NCBI GenBank assembly: GCA_032717465.1
Contig: CM064670.1
Span: forward strand, 20,946,008-21,010,007
Length of the DNA stretch: 64,000 bases
Reading direction: 5' to 3'
Origin: Coenobita brevimanus
Lineage: Eukaryota; Arthropoda; Malacostraca; Decapoda; Coenobitidae
In this document: positions 21,827 to 32,546 of the stretch, piece after piece
How the letters are laid out: every line of letters begins with the position of its first letter
Position numbering within the stretch: the first letter of the stretch is position 1
Made by a program: the position numbers and the translations under genes
Notes under the pieces: generated by a model
Told to the model about the DNA's origin: nothing
The model's database searches: none
The model's input: the letters and a program-made list of their open reading frames with translations, nothing else

Positions 21827-23445
21827 AACATCATCTCTGCATATACATCATCAACCCCAGCTGCTTTCCCATTTTTCAGCCGCCTCACAGCACTCAGCTG
21901 CTTTCCCATTTTTCAGCCGCCTCACAGCACTCTTCACCTGTGCGAGTGTCACGTCTCCTGGTACTGCATTCCTTCTCTGCAACCCCCAAAAACCAGTCAT
22001 GTTTACAGCCACTCTGCACTCTCTATTCCCATTCATCAGGCTTTCAAAATATTCTTTCCATGTGTTCCTTACTTCATCCCTATGTGTTATTAATTTACCA
22101 CTTACGTCCTTCACACCATCACATTTCTTTCCACTTTCACTTCTACATTTCCACACCTCTTTCCAGAATAACTTCCTATTTTCAGGGTAGATACCATTCT
22201 TTTTTTTTTCCTAGATCCTCATTTACCTCCTTCTTTTTCCTCTTCACTAGTCTCTTTACATGCTTCTTGCTCTCAACATATTCAGTTCTTATTTCAACTG
22301 AAACCCTATCCTGTAACCATTTTAGCCACTTCTTACTCTTTTCCTCCACCGCTCTCTTGATCTCCTTATCCAACCATGCCGTACCTTTCTTCTTTGTTGT
22401 TCCTCCTGCCACACCACACACCGCTTTAGCGTTCCTAACTAAGCAGTCCCTATATGCACTCCACAGGCTGTCCAGATCCATTTCATTCCAGTTTACTGAT
22501 TCTAACTCCTCCTCTTCTTTGGTATTGTAATCATCTGCCATTTCTTTGATCCTCAGTTTCTCAACTTTCAGTCTTTCTCCCTGACTGCTCCTCTCTCTCC
22601 TGCTCCACTTCACTCCTCTCAGCTTGATCATGCATACTACAATCATGTGATCTGACAGACCTACACATCGTCCTCTCATGGCCCTCGAATCAGAAACCAT
22701 TCCCATCATCAACCTCTCTGCGAGCACGTAATCAATCAGGCTTCTTTCAACATGATCCCCATTTCCTCTATACCATGTATATTTATCTGCATCTCCGTGT
22801 TTGAAATACGAGTTACAAATGCACAACCAACTCTCCTGACACATATCCTTTAGTCTCTTCCCATTATCATTTTCTCCTGGTACGCCATAACAACCCATTA
22901 TGTCATCCTCAGGACCAGTGCCTACTCTTCCATTCATATCCCCCCTTACGATTACCTCATAGCTCCTGGGCATTTCTCCCACTACTTCTCCCAGCTCATC
23001 CCAAAATCTGTCTTTCTCTCTCACTCCTGTCCTCACACGGTGCATATGCTACAATGACTACCATTTTCACCTTCTCAGACTTGAACTTGACATACATACA
23101 CCTCGAGCTGACACATTTGTAGTCTCTCATGCCACTCTGCCACACCTCATTCATCAACAAAGCAACTCCTTCCCTGCATCTTCCTCGCCCATTCATTCCC
23201 GATCTTACACATTTCACACCCTCCCACTCCTCCACTTCACACTCATATTCGTTTCACACAATGCCATCACGGCATATCGGGCACTCTTGAACACATTCAC
23301 CACTTCCACCCTCTTGCTCTCCTCATTCACACCTCTCACATTCCATATGGCCATGCGAATCTGTCCATTTGGTTGGGGTCCTGGGCAGGTACTGGGCCCT
23401 CCGAGGATCTCTGAAATGACTGCCATGATTAAGTGATTTTGGGTA
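21827..23445 (-). mobile_element. LINE E, 5' half
   Basis: Continues LINE E upstream of the piggyBac P1 insertion. Coding starts at 23426, and a 5'-UTR probably extends to about 23620. A 37-bp exact tandem duplication is present at 21859-21932. Confidence 0.85.
21840..23426 (-). pseudogene. LINE E APE endonuclease and linker
   Basis: Begins near MAVISEILGG (23426). The endonuclease shows IRMAIWNVRGVNE, ALCETNM, VAYAPCED, VRGDMNGRVG, SLIDYVL and LSDHMIVV. A basic linker follows (AWLDKEIKRAVEEK), then VRNTWKEYFESLMNG and VKSAVRRLKNGKAAG-type sequence leading into the RT. Frame changes occur near 23220, 23030 and 22175. The 37-bp tandem duplication falls inside the KNGKAA segment. With 13827-15185 this is one former endonuclease-RT protein. 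Confidence 0.85.
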
Positions 23446-24089
23446 GGTGAATCAGGGGGACAATTAACACTGCCAGAAACCCCGGTTAAATGGTTACAAC
23501 CCAGCGTAGTAAATGGTTTCCAGGGTACAGGAAACTATTTGGCTTGTCACTTAGTGTAGAGATCATATGGCATCTCTACACTGAGTGAGTGGATGATGGG
23601 CGTCCCCACCTGCCAAATGTTCTTTACTTCTTAATATATTATTAGGAGATGGGTGAAGTGGATTTTGTGGCCAAATCATTCGCCACATTCATCACCCTGG
23701 AATTTCTAAACATTCTCAACGTCTGGAAGATGCTTGGTGAGTTTCTTTTCTGGCCAACGGTTTACTATATTCATGTTTTGACAACCCAGAACTACCAACC
23801 CTACAGTATCAACACAGGTAGGCTTCCCCATGTTAACAAACTTCCAAAAGCCATTCAGAATGACTGTGAAATCCGAAATGACTGTGGGTCCGAAACGTTA
23901 GGGATAACTGTGAAAATGGCCCTTAGTGGTTATTCTAAGAATGTGGAATACTGGCAGTGTAAGAATAATATACAGCTGAACCAATTACATTCATTTACAA
24001 ATATTTTCTTAATTATTATCGGATTTAATTACCTTACACATAGTTTGTTACCTACTGCTTTGTAACACTGGGAAAGGGCCATGCCATTC
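23446..24089. other. LINE E 5'-UTR and unassigned sequence
   Basis: About 23446-23620 is probably LINE E 5'-UTR. It contains a stem with perfect 11-bp arms at 23553-23563 and 23572-23582 around an 8-nt loop. An open frame at 23649-24065 (plus) resembles nothing I know and is probably chance or 3'-UTR of the adjoining DDX46 fragment. Confidence 0.4.
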
Positions 24090-24784
24090 CTAGAGAACTT
24101 AATAGTGCCCTTGTTTTGACTGGCCCTGCACTTGTTCGCAGTTTGACCAGCTCCTCAAGGATTAGCCGTATGATTTCTGCTTTGGCCTTGGACACTGCGA
24201 GTTCTGATGTTGATTCAATAACCATGAACAATTTCCGTTCTCCTTCAGGTGGATTTTTACCTGGGGGACACAATGTTCCTCGAACTGTGATCCCTGCTTC
24301 AGAATACTCCGATATTTGGGCCAGAGCTTCCTTACTAGTCACACGCCATCTAGTCTGCTGAGGGAAATCATTGATTTCAAGTTCTTCTTCATATTTGTGG
24401 TGACTCTCCTCAGCTGCTTCCTCTTCTTCCTCCTGGTTATTATGTGGCTGATAATCCAATTGGTTGTTCAGCTTCTGTGCCATCTGTTCTGCAACTGTTT
24501 TTGCAGATATGATTGGCTGCATTGCTATTCCTCCTTTAAGGATGAACTCAGCAGCCTGCTGACTCGCTCCTTTAGCCTCCGCTGAGCCAACTTCCATATC
24601 AACTCCAATTTGAAGTTGAGGATCCACCAAGAGGGATTGAGGCGAATCCATCTGATGATGAAGTCACTTCAGGTGCCTTGATCTCCTTCACTGGCCACTT
24701 GGTATTCAGCATACTCTCTGTCTGCTGGTCAATGTCTTGCTCAATATCCTCATCATCTGAATCTGCCAGGCCCAGAGCAGCCTT
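24090..24784 (-). pseudogene. DDX46: DDX46/Prp5 RNA helicase C-terminal fragment, likely retrocopy
   Basis: Reads as the C-terminal non-helicase region of DDX46, the DEAD-box helicase acting with U2 snRNP in pre-spliceosome assembly. Recognisable blocks: KAALGLADSDDEDIEQDID (24784 down), SAKTVAEQMAQKL, YEEELEINDFPQ, RWRVTSKEALAQISEYSEAG, GTLCPPGKNPPEGERKLF and ESTSELAVSKAKAEI. No intron interrupts about 700 bp. A frameshift or short loss lies near 24600-24660, and a second near 24110, where an NKGTIKF frame resembles the usual NKGRYKVL end. The helicase core is absent. No poly(A) was found next to the 3' end, so a decayed terminal exon is the alternative to a processed pseudogene. Confidence 0.75.
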
Positions 24785-25928
24785 TATAAATAACAAGCTT
24801 TATAAATAACCAATTTTGTATGAAAAAAAAAAAAAACTCAAATCCTGTCGTAATTTTGCTTGACAGGCCTACTTTCAGACAATGCTATTCGGTTGCGGAG
24901 GGCACAACCATAGTAAAATAATGGAAGGTACCCTGATATACTCTTAGGAGGTCTTAAAGAGTCAGACCCACATCTTTTTTTAAAAAATAACCAGTTCCTC
25001 GTAGAGGACGCTCCACGTCTAACTCATAACTGTGGCGGGCTCTCCACCCTGAGCCCGCGTCTATACTATCTATATTATGGACCAATCTTAACAACAACAA
25101 CAAATAGAAGGTACACTCAGCTCCTCCGTCTGGGAGTCTCTTTAACTGAATACTGTATAGCCGTCTTACAGAAAAAAATGTGAACGTGTTATCCGGACTT
25201 AAGGCCTTAACAGAAAATTAAGGGAAAAAAAATCGCACAAGAGAATAATGAGATACGAGTCTGTAGTAAATGGATCGTTACTTTCGTACTGAAACAAAAG
25301 AGAAGGTATCTGGCATATTTCTCCTAATGAATTATTTTGTTTTGAATAATTTTCCGTTCAAGGTGACAACACTCAGGTTATTATACTCTACTCGTAGCTG
25401 CTTGAACTGTTTGATGTTAGCAAGAATACATGTATTTTTCTAGCCATATTATGGATTATAATTCTATATTGTAACCTATTATACCATAAGAACGTATGTC
25501 AGAATATTCGTTGTTGTTGTTACATGCAACACCGAAAAGAATGGAGAATAATTTGTCAGGTGTTACTGACTTCATAAAAAGACCCGCCACCTCCTTTCGT
25601 TGTAAAGGTATTCCGTATACTTTTACAACAATAAATATTTGAAACGATGATTCACAAGACAGAACTTTCAAATACCGCGCCTGAGACCCGTTAAGTCTAT
25701 ACGAACGTGTGCAGTTCGGGTGAGGCAGCTCTCATGGTGTAGGCTAATCTTAACTGGGGGACTTTATTATTCTTTTCTCTGCTGCACGTCGTGAGATACT
25801 CTCCCCTCATTTCCAGAATGGTCCCTGCATAGTGCGATAGTACTATAACAAGATTATGCACTACAGTGTGTCTTGCTTGAACAAAAAGCCAAGTTTAAAG
25901 TCGAGACATGCCTCAAGTGAGTTTGCTG
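24785..25928. other. Unassigned spacer
   Basis: No gene recognised. It contains a 13-A run (24822-24834), an 8-bp perfect GC-rich hairpin (GCGGGCTC at 25035-25042 with its complement at 25051-25058) and a short AAC repeat (25090-25105). The last two could be the end of a SINE, but I cannot show this. Confidence 0.35.
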
Positions 25929-26659
25929 CAGGGATGTTCTACGTACGATAATTATCGTATTTGTACTATAATTTGCGATGCTTGTACGATGTACGATATC
26001 ACATTCAAAATATACGATAATTTTTGTCTATTTCGGCTTCCCTAGATTTTTTTAAATATATGGTTATAACAATATTCACTATTCCCGCCACACGGTTCAT
26101 TGTGCCCACACCCCAATAACCCACGCTTCCCCTGAGTCACTCATGAAATTCCTTTCCCCTCCCAGTCCCATGGGAGGTCAGGGCCAAGCCCGACCGACCC
26201 CATAAATGTCAAGGACGGAAGTTCAAACTTTACTTGATGCTTGGTAGTGATCTCGTTCAGTGCCCTGGCCAAGCTGTAGTGCTGCTGTACCCACCACCCA
26301 CTCTGCAACTTTGCATAGGACTTCAGTAAAGTCGTAAGTACAGTTGATATGCTGGTATACATAAAGCTTTGTAGGATATTCTTAATTTCTTACCGGGAAA
26401 GGTGAGTGTAAGGAAGGCAAAAGTAATGTACCGTATTATTACTAGTTTGTATTCACCTAATTGTGATTCTCCTGGATTGACTCAGTCAAGCTCATGATGT
26501 CCCGTCTACATTTACCATTTCATCATACTTTTTGTACACACCATCTCGTCTGGTAACTTGTTTTAATTGAAAATTTAGCTGTACGATAATTTTAGGGTAA
26601 GATACGATAATTTTCATGCTACGGTACGATATATTGGGTCTCTGGGCAGAACATCCCTG
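25929..26659. mobile_element. hAT MITE N1
   Basis: Terminal inverted repeat CAGGGATGTTCT at both ends and an exact 8-bp duplication GTTTGCTG at 25921-25928 and 26660-26667, the hallmark of hAT insertion. The subterminal region is rich in the self-complementary ACGATAATTATCGT motif. Homologous in reverse orientation to N2 (43182-43970). Confidence 0.95.
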
Positions 26660-27041
26660 GTTTGCTGGCCGCTTGGAAGTAGTGTGTGGCTGATAGTGTT
26701 GGTGTTGGTAATGTTTTAGTCGACGGACCTTTAAAGAAGGTAAAGTAGTCAGAAACTTCTCGATGTTTTACAATAAGGAATGCTGCAGTCGCTGTTGATA
26801 ATTTGAATAATGTAACTTGGGGGATAGTTTGATATAATAGGTTGTGTGTATATACATATCTGAACATCCATACATGAAGACGCTTACAAGTTGTCCGAGG
26901 AACGAGTACTGAAGCACTGTGAACACTAACTTTCTATTGCATTAATGTGCTGTGTACATGTGAACTAAGTGTGAACAGGTTTGTTAACCCTCTAGTGCAC
27001 GATAAATTTGGTAAGTTTTCCGGCGCACGAACCTGGCCGCC
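26660..27041. other. Unassigned spacer
   Basis: Contains the right target duplications of N1 (26660-26667) and the left putative one of the next element (27033-27041). Nothing else recognised. Confidence 0.4.
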
Positions 27042-28854
27042 CGGTGTCGTATGCACGGAGTGACATGCTGAAAGTTACCGTTCCGCTCAGTGCGCATGCG
27101 CCGAGTGGACGTTTAGCTTCACTTTTGAAAGTAAGCATGTTATCTCAAATTTTGTGCCATTTATCAACAACATTGTATGAGACACATGTGCCAGGAAGAC
27201 AGTTGGATGTCTTATCGACCTGTAGGTAACTATAGGTCGATATATGGATATATATAAATAAAGATATATGTGTTACCGGCAGATTGTGAAATTAGTCATT
27301 TCGTGAATTAAAATTAGCTTAATTTAGGTTTATTTAGGTTAGGTTGATCTAGGGTAATGTTAGGTTAGGTTAATTTAGGCTTAATAGAAAAGAGAACGGT
27401 AACTTCCAGTATAAAGTCACTCCGTGCATATGACACCGGTGTCATATCCACGGAGTGACTTTATGCTGGAAGTTACCGTTCCCTTCCCTACTAGGCCTAA
27501 ATTAACCTAACCTAACCTTATTCTCGATCAACCTAACCTAAATAAACTAAACTAAATTAAACTTAATTCATGAAATGACTCATTTCACAATCTGCCTGTA
27601 ACATTCATTTATATCTTTATTTATATATATCCATATATCGACCTGTAGTTACCTACAGGTTGATAAGACATCCAACTATCTTCCTGACACATGTATTTCA
27701 TAAAATGTTGTTGATAAGTGGCACAAAAATTGAGATAACATGTGGATACTTTCAAAACAAGCTAAACGGCCACTCTGCGCATGCGCACTGAGCGGAACAG
27801 TAAAGGCCATATTAAAAATAATTCCTTCCCTAAACTTTTCCTTCCCTTCGAAGGATTTTTCTTTCCCTTCAGTATGCGTAAAGATTTCCTTGGAAGGGAA
27901 GGAAAAATGTTCAGGTTGGTAGCCCTGTTAAACTAAAATGACCCATCCTGCTGATATTTGGTATGATGGAGCGTTAAATTTATAAACTAATACATCAGAA
28001 CACGCATATCTCTTGCTGGATAATGAAAGCACAACACATTTGAGACGTGGGAGGTCGCCACCACATCTACAGTATACTGTTGGTTTGTATTCAGTCATAA
28101 ATGCCATTCTGGCCAACACCGCAGCGTGTTCACTCCTCAAGACAACATTTTGATAAATTATATTCGAGGAATATCATTACGCTTAATGTTGTTATTAGTA
28201 AGTGTAAGAATCACTTGTTAACGTCCGTCTCGTGTACTCGCATGTCGGTGCTCACTTGTTTTTTTTCCAGCTGGAAGACATGAGCCGAACCACACGTGTG
28301 ACCTTGACGGCAGATTTTCCTTTTTCAGGCAAATTAACAACCAAAATGTTTCTTGAAATGAATCCTCGTTTGACCCTGGCCATAATGTATGAGATTTGTC
28401 AGTGTCAGATCATAAAAGACTGGATGAATATCGAAGGTAGTACGTCGTCTGCTCTGTTTATGTCTGGCTTATTGTCTCAGCCGACGTGGGTAACACTTTT
28501 AAAGAGACACAAATAGCGCTTAAACATTAGTATAGCGTTGTAAACTGCATCAATAAAATTATACAGTAACTTCTGTCAACATTTTAAATATATATAAGAC
28601 AACGAACCACAACAGAAAGCACAAAATTTATGAAGGAATTTTTGAAGAGAAGGGTCAAGGAATTCCTTCAAGTTCCAATAATTTCTGCTGCCCAGAGGAA
28701 AAATCTTTCCCTTCGCGCGGCCCAGGAAGGGAAGGATTTTTTTAAGAATACCAGTTCGGCTAAAGATTTCCTTCCCATGCCTCTACAAGGGAAGGAAATG
28801 TTTAAGAATACGGCTGTAACTTTCAGCATGTCACTCCGTGCATACGACACCCGG
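27042..28854. mobile_element. Palindromic terminal-inverted-repeat element X
   Basis: The outer ends form a nearly identical ~37-bp inverted repeat (27042-27078 and 28817-28854; core GTGTCGTATGCACGGAGTG). A putative 9-bp target duplication, CCTGGCCGC / CCTGGCTGC, flanks it. The same terminal motif recurs twice head-to-head in the interior, meeting at 27437/27438 (GACACC-GGTGTC), so 27073-27803 is one large imperfect palindrome. The remainder (27804-28816) has inverted GGGAAGGAA-type repeats near both sides and no recognised protein. The 9-bp duplication and long inverted repeats suggest a Mutator-like superfamily, but this is inference only. Confidence 0.75.
27335..27371 (+). repeat. TTAGG telomere-like tracts
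   Basis: TTAGGTTAGGTT occurs at 27335-27346 and 27360-27371, and the complement (TAACCTAACC) recurs in the other palindrome arm near 27490-27560. TTAGG is the arthropod telomere unit, so these are short interstitial or element-borne tracts. Confidence 0.7.
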
Positions 28855-29138
28855 CCTGGCTGCCCGCCCGCGGCAAATAGCACATTCTCGCCTTATTTTC
28901 GCCACCCAAACATCAATATACTACCATGAAACCTATCTCATCTTATTCGTCGATGTTTGTTCTAGCTGATAAGCACAACAAAAAAACAGGAAAACACGAG
29001 TAAAACAACATTAGGTGGCCGTGAATAAATATTTCGCTGTCATTCACTTCCCAACATTACCATTCGAATGCTTTCCATCATACAGGAAAATGTTATTACT
29101 TTCTAATGAGAAATATCTGGTTGTGGCACGATTTGTAG
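28855..29138. other. Unassigned spacer
   Basis: Follows element X and ends at the gypsy C LTR. No gene or repeat recognised. Confidence 0.4.
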
Positions 29139-29311
29139 TGTTACGTCCTCACCCCACACTACCACAAGCTCCAACAGCAGTAGTACTGTATAGGAAGGAC
29201 GTTGCCCAATGAATTAATCTTCTTATGGTCAGCCTTTAGGTGTGCAGTACACAAGATCAGCTGAGGCAAAAATAAACACTGACTCCTTAAAGTTCACTGT
29301 CTTTATTCTCC

Positions 29312-32117
29312 TACTTTCTCTATACTCATTTCAAAGCCAAAGGTGGCTGTTGTGTATACATACGCAACGACTTATCTTGCTCTCGTGTTCCTGAACTTGA
29401 TTCTTCTGAATTCTCCACTCTCTGGCTTCAGCTTTCCTGTCATTCTCTGACTAAATATATCTGTGCTGTTTACTTGTCCCCTAATTCTACTGACTATCAA
29501 AAATTCTTCGACTATCTTACTTCTACGATGGAACACATTCTGTCCATTTCTCCTTTCTCTGAAATCTCCATTCTTGGAGATTTCAATGTTCACCACCACC
29601 TTTGGCTCTCCTCTCCTTTCACGGATCCACCTGGTGAACAAGCCTACATCTTTTCTATCCTTAATGACCTAGAGCAGCTTGTACAGCACCCTACCCGTAT
29701 CCCTGACCGCCTTGGAGAGAGCTCCAACATACTTGACCTCTTCCTCACAACTAATCCTTCTGCTTACTCTGTTAATCTTTTCTCTCCGTTGGGCTCCTCC
29801 GATCACAACCTTATTACCTTAACCTGTCCTATCGCTCCAGTACGGCCTGCGGACCCTCCAGGGAAACGTCGTCTCTGGTATTTTGGAGCTGCAGACTGGG
29901 AGGCCCTCAGGCAGTACTTCTTTGATTTTCCCTGGAATAATTATTGCTTCCATGGCCGTGAGCCATCTGAGTGTGCCTTGCGCATTACAGAGGTTATTCT
30001 CTCGGGCATGGAAGCATACATTCCTTTCTCATATCCTTTGACTAACGCAAGAAAGCCTTGGTTTAATCACGCTTGTTCTAATGCTGTCCGCAACAAGGAG
30101 AAGGCCTACAAAAGGTACCGGAGCCAACCCACCCCTGAATCACATAATCTTTACGTTTCTGCCCGGAATCGTGCTAAGTCTGTTCTTCGCTCTACTAAAA
30201 ATAATTTCATCCATACTAAATGCTCTCAACTCTCCAACTCGAATTCTTCCCGCTCCTTCTGGCACCTTGCCAAAAATCTTTCTAACAACTTTACCTCATC
30301 ATCCTTCCCTCCTCTTTTCTACTCTGATGGTTCTGTAGCTATTTCTTCTACTGATAAAGCAGATCTCTTCGCACAGACTTTCTCCTCCAATTCCACCTTA
30401 GACGATTCCGGTGCTGTTCCTCCATCACTTCCCCCTCTGACTTCCTCATGGCTGACATTAAAATTTCTTCAGTTGATGTATTTTCTGCCATTACTGGCCT
30501 CAGTACTAACAAGGCATATGGGCCTGATGGGGTCCCTCCTGTTGTTCTCAAAAACTGTGCTTCTGTGCTTACACCCTGCCTAGGCAAACTATTTCGCCTT
30601 TGTCTGTCAACTTGTACCTTTCCTTCTTGCTGGAAGTTTGCTCTCATTCAGCCAGTCCCAAAGAAGGGTGACCACTCCCAACCCTCCAACTATCGTCCAA
30701 TTGCTTTAACGTCCTGTATTTCAAAAGTTTTCGAGTCAATTCTTAATAAAAAAATTTTAAGGCATCTTTCCTATCACAACCTTCTTTCCGATCGTCAGTA
30801 TGGGTTCCGTCAGGGACGCTCCACTGGCGATCTTCTCACCTACCTTTCAGACTCCTGGTCATCCTCCTTTCGGGACTTTGGCGAAAGCTTTGCCATTGCA
30901 CTTGACATCTCAAAGGCTTTCGATCGAGTCTGGCATAAATCTTTAATTTCCAAACTGCCCTCCTACGGTTTCTATCCTTCTATCTGTACCTTCATTGCTA
31001 GCTTCCTTTCTGGTCGTTCTATAGCTGCTGTCGTAGACGGCCATCATTCTTCTCCTAGATCTATCAACAGTGGTGTTCCTCAGGGCTCTGTCCTATCACC
31101 AACTCTCTTCCTTTTATTCATCAATGATCTTCTAAGCTGTACATCTAACCCTATCCACTCATACGCTGATGACTCCACCCTTCACCTTTCTATTCGGTTC
31201 CCGCAACGCCCATCTCACCAGTTACTTCAAGAAACAAGGGATGAGGCTATGGCACACCTAATGTCTGACTTGGCTCATATCTCTGACTGGGGTAAAAATA
31301 ATATGGTTGTCTTTAATGCTTCTAAGACTCAGTTCTTACACCTATCAACCCGACAAAATCTTCCACAGGTATACCCACTAATGTTTAATAATATTCAGAT
31401 TAATCCTGCATCATCCTTGAACATGCTTGGGGTTTCATTTACTCGGGACTTATCTTGGAAAGATCATATTACATCTCTTGTAAAATCTGCTTCCAAGAGA
31501 TTGGGTGTGCTAAGCCGACTCCGCTCTTTCTTTACCCCTGCACAATTGTTGACTCTATACAGGGGTTTTATCCGCCCCTGTGTGGAGTACAACTCTCATG
31601 TGTGGGGAGGCTCCCACATACAGCTCTTCTCAATAGGGTGGAGTCAAAGGCTTTTCGTCTCATTAACTCTCCTCCTCTTACTGACTCCCTTCAACCTCTG
31701 TCTCTTCGCCGCACTGTTGCATCTTTATCTCTTTTCTATCGCTACTTTAATGGTCACTGCTCCTCTGAACTGTCTGCTTGCATTCCTCCACCTCTACGAC
31801 GGGCGCGTAGCACCCGTCTGGCAGCAAACTCTCATCCCTTTTCTGTCCAACTCTCTAATGCAAGAGTTAACCGTTACTCCCAGTCTTTCATTCATGCAAC
31901 AGGTCAGCTCTGGAACTGTCTCCCTCTGTCTGTATTTCCTCCTGCCTATGATCTCCAGTCTTTCAAACGCAGTGTGTCCAGGCATCTCAAAATGATCGGA
32001 TCTTGAATTTGGCTCTCTATTGTATTTTGTTTTTCTCTTGAAGGGAACTGTTACTGCGGGCTCATGGCCTTTGGTTCCTTCTTCCTCGCATAAAAAAAAA
32101 AAAAAAAAAAAAAAAAA
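29312..32117 (+). mobile_element. LINE A2 inserted in the gypsy C LTR
   Basis: Jockey/CR1-group LINE, 5'-truncated inside the endonuclease, with a 3'-UTR ending CTCGCAT and a poly(A) of about 27 nt (32091-32117). Its integration site in the LTR is shown by comparison with the other LTR at 41995-42005. It is the better-preserved sister of LINE A1. Confidence 0.92.
29330..32006 (+). pseudogene. LINE A2 endonuclease-reverse transcriptase
   Basis: The endonuclease part has [26 protein letters not shown] and SSDHNLITL. The RT has [32 protein letters not shown] (motif A), GVPQGSVLSPTLF and catalytic SYADDSTLHLS (near 31160). The C-terminus ends VSRHLKMIGS at 32006. There are two single-base losses relative to A1: near 30431-30440 (after PPSLP) and near 31608 (after VWGGS). 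They shift the frame, giving open segments 29474-30583, 30448-31995 and 31455-32006. Only these two lesions separate it from an open ORF2 of this length; the N-terminus of the endonuclease is missing. Confidence 0.9.
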
Positions 32118-32546
32118 GTAATTCCACTTAATGATTTCCAGCTTCTCTTCACTGTTCTCACAAGCACTGGAGCTATACACACTTTACTGATTGCAGTAAC
32201 ACTTAATGCTTAACCCCTTAACCGCGGGGAGCAAGGGATCATACCGCGGGGCGTCGCTTTTGTGATTCTGTGTTATTTTGAATTCACCCGGGCTTCCAAG
32301 TGGGGGCTTGTATCATCTATCAGTACCGGTACTGCCAATGTCCAACACTAGTCAGCACTCCTAATCTCATCTGTACTCCCATCCATTGTTGACAATTTAG
32401 CCATTTCTCCCTGTTCTTGACTCCCCTCCCTACCCCTCCTTCATTACCCTATCTTCTCGCCTGCCCGGCTGTGCTATGCTAAGTAAATCTTCCCTGGAAT
32501 TTTTCACTGATTTCATCCATTGAATTAAGCCCTATGCCCTATTCTT

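Noticed and set aside
23870..23920. A second hammerhead-like stretch (GGGTCCGAAACGTT)
   Set aside because: GAAAC is present but no CTGANGA core with pairing stems could be placed.
23649..24065. 138-residue plus-strand open frame as a possible gene
   Set aside because: No domain, no start context, and it ends at the DDX46 remnant; probably chance.
24960..25110. A tRNA-derived SINE with an (AAC)n tail
   Set aside because: Only a GC-rich hairpin and a short AAC run; no A/B-box pair could be placed convincingly.
28232..28516. 94-residue plus-strand frame inside element X as a transposase
   Set aside because: Short, no catalytic motif, no similarity recognised.
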